From NCBI GenBank assembly GCA_020443945.1, contig JAIZWN010000710.1, forward strand, positions 1 through 7,306: a stretch of DNA of 7,306 bases, read 5' to 3'. The translations under genes were made by a program, and so were the position numbers. The number at the start of each line of letters is the position of its first letter. The stretch's first letter is position 1. This document shows positions 1 to 5,506 of the stretch, one piece after another. The notes beneath the pieces are model-generated. The model did not search any database, was not told where the DNA came from, and saw only the letters and a program-made list of their open reading frames with translations. The stretch comes from Candidatus Thiosymbion ectosymbiont of Robbea hypermnestra (lineage in GTDB: Bacteria; Pseudomonadota; Gammaproteobacteria; Chromatiales; Chromatiaceae).

Positions 1-3
1 TCG

Positions 4-28
4 CGGCTGGCCACTTCTCGCCGCGCTG
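4..28. repeat. Truncated arm of a dispersed ~100-bp palindrome
   Basis: Positions 7-28 match 7285-7306, at the other end of the window, in 21 of 22 bases (core ACTTCTCGCCGCGCTG against GCTTCTCGCCGCGCTG). At the right end this sequence is the right arm of a complete palindrome (7205-7304). The left-hand copy is therefore probably the end of another such element, cut off by the window edge. It lies downstream of the purF stop codon. There is no sign that it codes for protein. Confidence 0.7.
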
Positions 29-35
29 AGAGCGA

Positions 36-63
36 AAAATAAGGTGAAACGGGGCACTAGCTA
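36..63 (+). repeat. GGGGYACTA-type dispersed repeat, copy 1 (downstream of purF)
   Basis: The segment has the core TGAAACGGGGCACTAGCTA (45-63). It recurs as TGAAATGGGGTACTAGCTA at 6432-6450, with 17 of 19 bases identical. It also recurs on the opposite strand at 7062-7089, where the first 24 bases of the unit, including AAAATAAGGTGA, match at 21 positions. Here it lies 35 nt beyond the purF stop, next to a palindrome arm (4-28). The right-hand copy is also next to a palindrome, in mirror-image order. Confidence 0.7.
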
Positions 64-98
64 TGTATATAGGTCCCAAAAGTTACCACTACCTGGCG

Positions 99-1613
99 TC
101 AGGCGGTGTTGTGGAGGTCGATGACGGTTTCGTCGGGTTGGCAGCCGGCTTCCCGGGCGCTGTCGCTACGGCTTTGTTCGAGCCGGTCGAGGTATTGCAC
201 CGTGACGCCCCCGGTCACGTATTCGCTGTCGAATACCGAGGTGTCGAAGCGGTCCACTTCGCTTTTGTTTTTCTTTTTGACCGCGTCGATCAGGTCGTCC
301 AGTTCCTGGAAGATGAGACCGTCCGCCCGGAGCAGGTGGCAGATTTCGTCCTCGGAGCGACCGTGGGCGATGAGCTCGCTGGTCGTGGGCATGTCGATGC
401 CGTAGACATTGGGGTAGCGCACCGGCGGGGCCGCGGAGGCGAAGTAGACGCGCTGGGCGCCGGCCTCCCGCGCCATCTGGATGATCTGCCGGGAGGTGGT
501 CCCGCGCACGATGGAGTCGTCCACCAGCAGTACGTTTTTTTTGCGGAATTCCAGATCGATGGGGTTGAGCTTACGGCGCACGGATTTTTTACGCACTTTC
601 TGTCCCGGCATGATGAAGGTGCGTCCGATGTAGCGGTTTTTGATGAAGCCTTCCGCGAAGTCGATGCCCAGTACGTTGGCGACTTGCTGGGCCGCGGTGC
701 GGCTGGTTTCGGGCACGGGGATGACTACGTCGATGTCGTGGTTCCGCCATTCGCGCTTGATTTTCGCGGCCAGCTTTTTTCCCATGCGCAGGCGCGCCCG
801 GTGGACCGAGATGTCGTCGATGATGGAGTCCGGCCGGGCGAAATAGACGAACTCGAAGATGCAGGGTGAAAGCACCGGTTGCTCCGCGCATTGCCGGGTG
901 TGCAGTTTGCCGTCGGCGCCGATGAATATCGCCTCGCCCGGGGCGATGTCCGCGATGAGTGTAAAACCCAGGGTGTCCAGGGCGACGCTTTCGGAGGCGA
1001 TGATGAATTCGGTGCCCGCGTCGGTTTCGCGCTTGCCGTAGACTACGGGTCGGATGCCGTGGGGGTCGCGGAAACCGCAGATGCCGAATCCCGGAATCAT
1101 CACGACCGCCGCGTAGCCCCCGCGGCAGCGCCGATGCACCCCGGCCACGGCGTCGAAGATATCCTGCTCGTCGATCCGCAGTTTGCCCCGCAGCTGCAGT
1201 TCGTGGGCGAAGATGTTGAGCAGGACCTCCGAATCGGATTCGGTGTTCAGGTGGCGCAGATCCTCGGCGTACAGGTCGTGTTTGAGCGCCTCGGCATTGA
1301 TGAGATTCCCGTTGTGCGCCAGCACGATCCCGTAGGGGGAGTTGGTGTAGAAGGGTTGGGCCTCCGCGGAGCTCGCAAGGCCCGCCGTGGGGTAGCGCAC
1401 ATGCCCCAGACCCATGTGGCCCCGCAGGTAGAGCATGTGTTCGGTGCGGAAGACGTCCCGGACCAGGCCGCTGTCTTTACGCAGGTGGAGTTTCTCGCCT
1501 TCGCTGGTGACGATGCCGGCCGCGTCCTGCCCGCGGTGTTGCAGCACCAGCAGGGCATCGTACAAGGATTGGTTGACCGGACCCTTGCCGACGATTCCGA
1601 CTATGCCGCACAT
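99..1613 (-). CDS. purF: Amidophosphoribosyltransferase (PurF)
   Basis: This cytoplasmic enzyme catalyses the first committed step of purine synthesis, using PRPP and glutamine to make 5-phosphoribosylamine. The 504-residue protein is nearly the same length as E. coli PurF and looks very similar throughout. It starts MCGIVGIVG, so Cys2 becomes the N-terminal nucleophile of the glutaminase domain once Met is removed. Glutaminase signatures follow, including LQHRGQDAAG (24-33), GHVRYPTAG (70-78), AHNGNL (99-104) and TESDSE (124-129). The phosphoribosyltransferase half has VIPVPETS (287-294) and the PRPP loop VLLVDDSIVRGTTS (351-364). There is no propeptide, which fits the E. coli-type subgroup rather than the Bacillus Fe-S type. 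The ATG is preceded by GAGGT with 5-nt spacing. It is the last gene of the cluster, 115 nt after cvpA. No hairpin-plus-T-run terminator is visible after the stop. Confidence 0.98.
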   Translation of the reverse strand: MCGIVGIVGKGPVNQSLYDALLVLQHRGQDAAGIVTSEGEKLHLRKDSGLVRDVFRTEHMLYLRGHMGLGHVRYPTAGLASSAEAQPFYTNSPYGIVLAHNGNLINAEALKHDLYAEDLRHLNTESDSEVLLNIFAHELQLRGKLRIDEQDIFDAVAGVHRRCRGGYAAVVMIPGFGICGFRDPHGIRPVVYGKRETDAGTEFIIASESVALDTLGFTLIADIAPGEAIFIGADGKLHTRQCAEQPVLSPCIFEFVYFARPDSIIDDISVHRARLRMGKKLAAKIKREWRNHDIDVVIPVPETSRTAAQQVANVLGIDFAEGFIKNRYIGRTFIMPGQKVRKKSVRRKLNPIDLEFRKKNVLLVDDSIVRGTTSRQIIQMAREAGAQRVYFASAAPPVRYPNVYGIDMPTTSELIAHGRSEDEICHLLRADGLIFQELDDLIDAVKKKNKSEVDRFDTSVFDSEYVTGGVTVQYLDRLEQSRSDSAREAGCQPDETVIDLHNTA

Positions 1614-1694
1614 CGAGCACCTCGCCGTTGGGTGTGCCGAGCACCGGGTTGTTATGAGACCTGAGGATCAGGCGATGCCATTGTCGATAAGGGG

Positions 1695-1710
1695 CCGCCG
1701 GGCCCGGCGG
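1695..1710. repeat. 16-bp GC-only palindrome in the cvpA-purF gap
   Basis: CCGCCGGGCCCGGCGG is a perfect palindrome within the 115-nt gap between cvpA and purF. It begins 18 nt past the cvpA stop. No T-tract follows it on the transcribed strand, so a Rho-independent terminator is not supported. It may weakly stall transcription or protect the cvpA end of the message, but that is inference. Nothing else was seen in this gap. Confidence 0.5.
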
Positions 1711-1728
1711 GTCCGGGCTCGATACGGG

Positions 1729-2253
1729 TCACAGACGCTTCAACCCTTCCCTTGTCCGCTGTGGGATGTAGGCCAGGGTGTGCTCGGCCAGGGCCTGGAA
1801 GTGGTCGATCAGGAGGGATTCCCGCCACCACTCGGGGATCTCCAGCTTGTTGTGCTCGTCTTTTTCCCCCAAGAGGGGTATGAACTGCTCCCCGACGAAT
1901 ACCAGCATTGCGATCAGGATGACGCCCCTGGCCGCGCCGAACAGGATTCCCAGGACCCGATCCACGAGGGTAAATCCCTTCTTCTCCAGGAGGAGGTATA
2001 ACAGGTGGCCCAGCATTGCGCCGAGGATCAGCACCGCGAAGAACAGGATCAGAAAGGCGGCGGCGAGCCGAATGGAGAGGTGTGGGGTCCAGCGCGTGAG
2101 CTCCTCGGCAAATCCCTGGTAGAAGGTCCAGGCGATGAACAATGCGGCCAGCCAGATGATGAAAGAGAGCACCTCGCGGAGAAGCCCGCGCATGAGCCCG
2201 ATGAGGGAGGACAGCACAATGATCCCGATAATGGCGTAATCGATCCAGGTCAT
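1729..2253 (-). CDS. cvpA: CvpA family inner-membrane protein
   Basis: CvpA is a small inner-membrane protein that E. coli needs for colicin V production. Its broader role is linked to envelope homeostasis and is not well defined. The 174-residue product is slightly longer than E. coli CvpA. It begins MTWIDYAIIGIIVLSSLIGLMRG, the typical family start: an acidic residue, a helix, then a GLxRG turn. Four hydrophobic segments are visible, at about residues 5-20, 28-46, 61-87 and 100-121, followed by a polar tail of about 50 residues. The position just upstream of purF is a conserved gammaproteobacterial arrangement. The best ribosome-binding match, GGGGAG, is about 12 nt before the ATG, which is rather far. 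The 174 nt upstream are filled with hairpins. Confidence 0.93.
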   Translation of the reverse strand: MTWIDYAIIGIIVLSSLIGLMRGLLREVLSFIIWLAALFIAWTFYQGFAEELTRWTPHLSIRLAAAFLILFFAVLILGAMLGHLLYLLLEKKGFTLVDRVLGILFGAARGVILIAMLVFVGEQFIPLLGEKDEHNKLEIPEWWRESLLIDHFQALAEHTLAYIPQRTREGLKRL

Positions 2254-2277
2254 GAGTATCTGTTTCTCCCCTCAGGA

Positions 2278-2300
2278 GGGTGTCGCCAAAGGCGACACCC
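2278..2300. repeat. Hairpin 1 of the dedD-cvpA array
   Basis: A perfect 10-bp stem (GGGTGTCGCC with GGCGACACCC) encloses a 3-nt AAA loop. On the transcribed strand it is the last hairpin before cvpA, 24 nt upstream of its ATG. It does not overlap the likely ribosome-binding GGGGAG but lies next to it, so it could affect cvpA translation; that is inference. Confidence 0.8.
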
Positions 2301-2303
2301 GAC

Positions 2304-2323
2304 GCGGTCCAGGGATGGACCGC
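2304..2323. repeat. Hairpin 2 of the dedD-cvpA array
   Basis: A perfect 7-bp stem (GCGGTCC with GGACCGC) encloses the loop AGGGAT. The same six-base loop, closed by C-G pairs, occurs in hairpin 5 (2389-2420), although the outer stems differ. This points to a shared origin or modular repeat design. Confidence 0.75.
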
Positions 2324-2324
2324 C

Positions 2325-2353
2325 ATTTTTAACCGCGGTAAGCGGTTGAAAAT
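2325..2353. repeat. Hairpin 3 of the dedD-cvpA array
   Basis: Arms at 2325-2336 and 2342-2353 pair over 12 bp with one mismatch (AACCGC with GCGGTT, extended by an A/T-rich end) around the loop GGTAA. It begins one base after hairpin 2. Confidence 0.65.
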
Positions 2354-2356
2354 GAA

Positions 2357-2386
2357 GGAAACGGGAAATCGCCATGTTCCGTTTCC
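2357..2386. repeat. Hairpin 4 of the dedD-cvpA array
   Basis: GGAAACGG (2357-2364) pairs perfectly with CCGTTTCC (2379-2386) across a 14-nt loop. It is the weakest of the five hairpins and sits between hairpins 3 and 5 with only 2-3 nt of separation. Confidence 0.55.
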
Positions 2387-2388
2387 GC

Positions 2389-2420
2389 GGCGCAAAAGCC
2401 CAGGGATGGGCTTTTGCGCC
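2389..2420. repeat. Hairpin 5 of the dedD-cvpA array, just after dedD
   Basis: A perfect 13-bp stem (GGCGCAAAAGCCC with GGGCTTTTGCGCC) encloses the loop AGGGAT. On the transcribed strand it begins 7 nt after the dedD stop codon. No run of T follows, so it is not a classic terminator, but it could protect the dedD 3' end of a processed message. It shares its loop with hairpin 2. Confidence 0.8.
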
Positions 2421-2427
2421 ATCCTCC

Positions 2428-3192
2428 TTATGGATAACGCTGAATCTGACCTTGCCGGCCCGTTTTCTTACGGAGCGCAAGGGCCATCGACTCGATTTGT
2501 CTGCGTCCCAGTTCCGGCCCGATGCGCACCCGATACCAGCGCTTCCCTTTTACCTGTGCCTCCGACATGTAGGCGGGGAACCCCTTGGCGCGCAATTCCT
2601 GCACCAGCGAATAGGCACGATTTTGCTCCCGCACGCTGGCTACCTGGATGACCCAGGAGGCGGGGCCGGTAGAGGGCCGGGGCGGAGCGGCGGGTTGCGC
2701 GCGGGCCGGTTTGGCCGGCGCGGCGGCGGGTGGCGTTTTCCGTTTGGGCGCCGGCTTCGGCCTGGCCACGTCCGGCGCCTTCCGTTTGGGGGTCGGCTTC
2801 GGCTCGACTGTGGACGGCGTTTCCCGTTCGGGGAGCGGCGCCCTCTCGGATACCGGTGGCGCGTCTTCCAGCAGGGCCGGCTCGGGTACGATCTCGGGCT
2901 CCGTGGTTGCCGGCGCGTCATAGAACTCCGGTGGCGGGAGTTCCCGCGGCAGGGTTGCTTCTTCCCGTGGCGGCTCCTCGTACTCGTGGAACTCCGACGC
3001 GGTGGGTTCCACCGGATCTCCCAGGAGGGAGGCCTCGTCGCTTTGGTCGAAGTCCGGCCGTGGCGGGATCTTCATCTCCTGTTCCGATACCGGAGGCGAG
3101 GGCTCCTTTTCCAGAAACATGGGGACGAAGATCACCAGCAGCGCGATCACGACGGCGGCGCCGATCAGGCGCCGTTTTGCTCCTTCCTCCAT
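2428..3192 (-). CDS. dedD: DedD-like SPOR-domain cell-division protein
   Basis: SPOR domains bind denuded glycan strands at division septa, and DedD is a nonessential septal protein in E. coli. The 254-residue product has a short basic cytoplasmic start (MEEGAKRR) and a single membrane anchor at about 9-27. A long Pro/Glu- then Pro/Lys-rich linker runs from about 28 to 175, and a C-terminal SPOR domain from about 178 to 254 (SWVIQVASV, ..ELRAKGFPAYMS.., WYRVRIGPE). The order anchor, linker, SPOR matches DedD, and so does the position between folC and cvpA. The linker contains a 14-residue duplication: PKPTPKRK (131-138) and PKPAPKRK (145-152). The ATG has a good GGAGG 4 nt upstream. Other SPOR proteins such as FtsN have similar layouts; the naming rests mainly on gene order. 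Confidence 0.87.
   Translation of the reverse strand: MEEGAKRRLIGAAVVIALLVIFVPMFLEKEPSPPVSEQEMKIPPRPDFDQSDEASLLGDPVEPTASEFHEYEEPPREEATLPRELPPPEFYDAPATTEPEIVPEPALLEDAPPVSERAPLPERETPSTVEPKPTPKRKAPDVARPKPAPKRKTPPAAAPAKPARAQPAAPPRPSTGPASWVIQVASVREQNRAYSLVQELRAKGFPAYMSEAQVKGKRWYRVRIGPELGRRQIESMALALRKKTGRQGQIQRYP
2738..2803 (-). repeat. 42-bp-period internal repeat in the dedD linker
   Basis: Two 24-bp segments at 2738-2761 and 2780-2803 differ at only two positions and lie 42 bp (14 codons) apart. They encode the two PKPxPKRK motifs of the linker. Such low-complexity repeats in periplasmic linkers change length easily by slippage or recombination. Confidence 0.7.
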
Positions 3193-3297
3193 AAGCCCTC
3201 CCGTGACAGCATCAAAACCGAGTGGAAAGTTCAGGACATCCTGAGAAATCCAAGGTTGCCTTCGAGGGGACCGGAGTCCGCCGAGGGCTCAACGAAA

Positions 3298-3306
3298 ATT
3301 ATATCA
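3298..3306 (-). promoter_or_regulatory. Extended -10 promoter candidate for dedD-cvpA-purF
   Basis: On the minus strand the sequence reads TGATATAAT, a perfect consensus -10 hexamer with the TG of an extended -10. There is no good -35 at 16-18 nt (the best is TGCCCA), but extended -10 promoters often lack one. Transcription would start near 3291, giving an untranslated leader of about 100 nt before dedD. It lies downstream of the folC-end palindrome, in the 199-nt folC-dedD gap. It would let dedD-cvpA-purF be expressed apart from the cobalamin genes and folC. Confidence 0.55.
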
Positions 3307-3339
3307 GGATGCCCCGTACCTTGGGCACACTCGACTGAT

Positions 3340-3382
3340 GGGCGCTTGGAAAATTGCTTCCCGGCGATTTCCCAAGGCGCCC
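3340..3382. repeat. Diverged copy of the cobS palindromic element, downstream of folC
   Basis: This 43-bp imperfect palindrome (GGGCG-CTTGG paired with CCAAGGCGCCC, one bulge) starts 9 nt past the folC stop. Aligned to the minus-strand version of the cobS element (5444-5489), 34 of 44 columns match. One column is a gap and every substitution is a transition. The central TTGCTTCCCGGC is almost identical to TTGCCTCCCGGC in cobS. The element is flanked by the direct repeat TGAT (3336-3339 and 3383-3386). No T-run follows, so it is unlikely to be an ordinary terminator. Confidence 0.72.
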
Positions 3383-3391
3383 TGATCCTGA

Positions 3392-4675
3392 TTATTCAGC
3401 GGTTCCATGGGTGTATTGCAGGGCAGCCGCGACGGTGGTGAAGGACCCGAATGCCAGGATACAGTCCCCCGTCCGGGCCCTTTCCGCCGCGGTGCGGAGC
3501 GCCGTGGCGATGTCTTGGCATTCATGTCGCTCTCGGTCGGCGGCCAGCTCCCTCAGGGCCGCGTGCAGGTCGGTGGCGGGCAGGGATCGAGGGTCGGCGC
3601 CGCTTCCCAGGTACCAGGCGTCGATTTGCCCGACCAGGGGACCGGCAATGGCCTGGGGGTCCTTGTCCTTCAGGATGCCCAGCACCCCATGCACGCGACC
3701 CGGACACCGGAAGGCGCTTAGGTTTGCCGCCAGGGTTGCGGCGGCCTGTGCGTTGTGGGCCACGTCCAGGAGCCAGGTCACCGGGCCCGGTAGGATCTGA
3801 AAGCGCCCCGGCGGTCGTGCTTCCCGCAGGCCACGGCCCAGGTGGAGATTGGAGACCGGCAGGCGTGGATGCAGGCAGGCGACCGCCATCAGCGCGGTAG
3901 CGGCATTGTCGCGTTGGAAAGTCCCGCGCAGGCCCGGCGCGGGCAGTCCCTCCCACACCCGTTCGGGGCCCGACCACCGCCAGCCGGGGGCTTCGTCCGC
4001 CCAATCGAAATCGCGCCCGAGCACGAATAGTTCGCAACCGAGGGTTGCGGATCGCTCGAGCAACGCCCTGGCGGGCGCGCGATGTCCGATGATGGCCGGT
4101 CGGCCGGGGCGAAAGATGCCGGCCTTCTCCGCGGCAATCTCGTTTGGGGTAGCCCCGAGCCATTCGGTGTGGTCCAGGCCGATCGTGGTTACCACCGCAA
4201 CGTCCGGGGCCAGGATATTCACCGCGTCCAGCCGTCCGCCGAGACCGACCTCCAGCACGGCGACATCCGGCCGGGCCCGCGCGAACAGGTCCAGGGCGGC
4301 CAGGGTGCCGAACTCGAAGTAGGTCAGGGTCGAGTCTCCGCGCGCCCGATCCACGCGCTCGAAGGCGGCGCACAGGGCCGCATCCCGGATTTCCAGCCCG
4401 TCCAGGCGAATGCGTTCGTTGTAGCGCAGCAGATGGGGCGAGGTATAGCAGGCGGTGCGGTAGCCGGCGGCGCGGTAGATGGACTCGAGCAGAGCGGCGC
4501 AGGAGCCCTTGCCGTTGGTGCCGGCGATGGTGATGACGGGGAAGGCCACCGGGGCCGCTTGCAGCCGGGACCAGACCACCGCGACACGCTCCAGCCCGAG
4601 CTCGATGGTCCGCGGATGCAGGCTCTCCTGCCACCGCAGCCAGCTGGGCAGATCATCGAATCTCATCCGTCCCAT
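3392..4675 (-). CDS. folC: Bifunctional folylpolyglutamate / dihydrofolate synthase (FolC)
   Basis: FolC is a cytoplasmic Mur-ligase-type enzyme that adds glutamate to dihydropteroate and to reduced folates using ATP. The 427-residue product has the usual length. The family start WLRWQESLHPRTIELGLERV (12-31) is clear. It is followed by the P-loop GTNGKGS (52-58), TSPHLLRYNERIRLDG, FEFGTLAAL, EVGLGGRLDAVN, TTIGLDHTEWLG and AEKAGIFRPGR. The C-terminal domain has LLDVAHNAQAA and GILKDKD. The start at 4675 follows a weak GCGGA; an alternative ATG at 4666 (MRFDDLP) would shorten it by three residues. cobS ends 37 nt upstream. The gene order folC-dedD-cvpA-purF is standard in gammaproteobacteria, but accD, the usual upstream neighbour, is replaced by cobS. 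One-carbon folates feed purine synthesis, which gives a metabolic link with purF. Confidence 0.97.
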   Translation of the reverse strand: MGRMRFDDLPSWLRWQESLHPRTIELGLERVAVVWSRLQAAPVAFPVITIAGTNGKGSCAALLESIYRAAGYRTACYTSPHLLRYNERIRLDGLEIRDAALCAAFERVDRARGDSTLTYFEFGTLAALDLFARARPDVAVLEVGLGGRLDAVNILAPDVAVVTTIGLDHTEWLGATPNEIAAEKAGIFRPGRPAIIGHRAPARALLERSATLGCELFVLGRDFDWADEAPGWRWSGPERVWEGLPAPGLRGTFQRDNAATALMAVACLHPRLPVSNLHLGRGLREARPPGRFQILPGPVTWLLDVAHNAQAAATLAANLSAFRCPGRVHGVLGILKDKDPQAIAGPLVGQIDAWYLGSGADPRSLPATDLHAALRELAADRERHECQDIATALRTAAERARTGDCILAFGSFTTVAAALQYTHGTAE

Positions 4676-4711
4676 TCCGCAATCCGGCTATCCCGAGCTT
4701 TTCCAGGCGTC

Positions 4712-5506
4712 CTACGCCAGAAACACGGCCACTACCAGTAGCAGGGTCTCGCTCAGCTCCACCAGGGCGCCGGCGGTGTCGCCGCTGAAGCCACCCAGAC
4801 GGGCCATCATGGACCGTCGCCACAGCAGAAACAGGACGGCCGCGGCCACGACCAGACCGAACCATTGCGCGCCGAGGAAGGGTGCCGACGCGGCCAGGGT
4901 AACCACCACCCAGATCCAGGCGAGGGTAGGGGGCACATGGGCCCGGACCTCGGCCCCCAGGCCCTCCGGACGCGCGGAGGGTGTGGTGAGGATCAGGACC
5001 AGGAGCTGTGCCCGCGCCAGGACGGGAATCCAGATCAGGCTCGCCGGCGCGCCCGCGGTCATCAGCGCGGAGAGCGCCGTCCACTTGCACAATAGCGCCA
5101 GGATCAAGGCCAGGACGCCGAAGGGCCCGGAGCCGGGGTCCCGCATGATCTCCAGGGTGCGGTTTCGGTTGCCCAAGCCCCCGATCCAGGCATCCGCGGT
5201 ATCCGCCAGTCCGTCCAGGTGCAGCCCTCCGGTGAGCCCTACCCAGACGACGAGCACCAGGGCGGCGGCCATCCCCAGGTCGGGAATGCCCGCCGCCGTC
5301 AGTAGCCCCGACAGGCCCCAGACTATGGAGCCGAGGACGAGTCCCACCAGCGGAAAGAGGACCGCGCAACGACCGAAATCCGGGCCCGAGACGGGTCCCG
5401 GGTCCGGCAGGGGCAGCCGGGTGAGGAAACGACCGGCGATCAGAGGGCACCTTAAAAAATTGCCGGGAGGCAATTTTTTAAGGTGCCCTAGAAAGGCGCG
5501 CCACAT
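4712..5506 (-). CDS. cobS: Adenosylcobinamide-GDP ribazoletransferase (CobS) with in-frame palindrome insertion
   Basis: CobS is an integral membrane enzyme that joins adenosylcobinamide-GDP to alpha-ribazole (5'-phosphate), completing the cobalamin nucleotide loop. The 264-residue product has many hydrophobic helices. Family signatures are FLTRLPLP (27-34), GGLHLDGLADTADA (93-106), MRDPGSGPFG, ARPEGLG and the C-terminal GGFSGDTAGALVELSE. Family members usually begin with about ten residues before FLTRLP; here there are 26. The extra 16 residues (7-22, GHLKKLPPGNFLRCPL) come from the 46-bp palindrome plus a 2-bp duplication. Without them the protein would read MWRAFLIAGRFLTRLP and be 248 residues, very close to the 247 of E. 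coli CobS. The ATG overlaps the end of cobC by 19 nt, with GGAG only 2 nt upstream, suggesting coupled translation. The frame stays open well upstream of this ATG, but that region codes for cobC. Confidence 0.95.
   Translation of the reverse strand: MWRAFLGHLKKLPPGNFLRCPLIAGRFLTRLPLPDPGPVSGPDFGRCAVLFPLVGLVLGSIVWGLSGLLTAAGIPDLGMAAALVLVVWVGLTGGLHLDGLADTADAWIGGLGNRNRTLEIMRDPGSGPFGVLALILALLCKWTALSALMTAGAPASLIWIPVLARAQLLVLILTTPSARPEGLGAEVRAHVPPTLAWIWVVVTLAASAPFLGAQWFGLVVAAAVLFLLWRRSMMARLGGFSGDTAGALVELSETLLLVVAVFLA
5444..5489. mobile_element. 46-bp palindromic mini-element inserted in frame in cobS
   Basis: Arms 5444-5464 and 5469-5489 are perfect 21-bp inverted repeats (AGGGCACCTT at the outer end, AATTGCC at the inner end) around a 4-nt GGGA loop. 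On the minus strand CT stands on both sides (5491-5490 and 5443-5442). Removing the palindrome and one CT leaves TTTCTGATC, which reads F-L-I in cobS and TTC-TGA in cobC. The 48-bp total keeps the reading frame. A relative lies at 3340-3382. It has no coding capacity for its own movement, so any mobility would need a transposase in trans. Identification as a mobile element is inference from the two copies, the flanking duplication and the restored protein start. Confidence 0.75.

Noticed and set aside
63..869. Long open frame on the plus strand opposite purF (268 codons)
   Set aside because: It lies antisense to a full-length, highly conserved purF and has no recognisable domain; long shadow frames are expected in GC-rich DNA.
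2250..2480. 76-codon minus-strand frame across the dedD-cvpA gap
   Set aside because: Nearly all of it is the hairpin array and it overlaps the end of dedD out of frame. Repeat structure explains the open frame better than a gene.
3340..3382. Rho-independent terminator after folC
   Set aside because: The stem is strong and well placed, but the sequence after it on the minus strand (ATCAGTCGAG) has no T-tract. Its similarity to the cobS palindrome favours a repeat. A partial terminator role is not excluded.
3522..4634. 370-codon minus-strand frame overlapping folC in another frame
   Set aside because: Its product is rich in Arg, Gly, Pro and Ala with no motif, while the overlapping FolC frame carries every family signature.
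5444..5489. Rho-independent terminator between cobC and cobS
   Set aside because: The hairpin contains A/T runs within its stem but is not followed by a T-run on the minus strand, and it lies inside cobS coding sequence.
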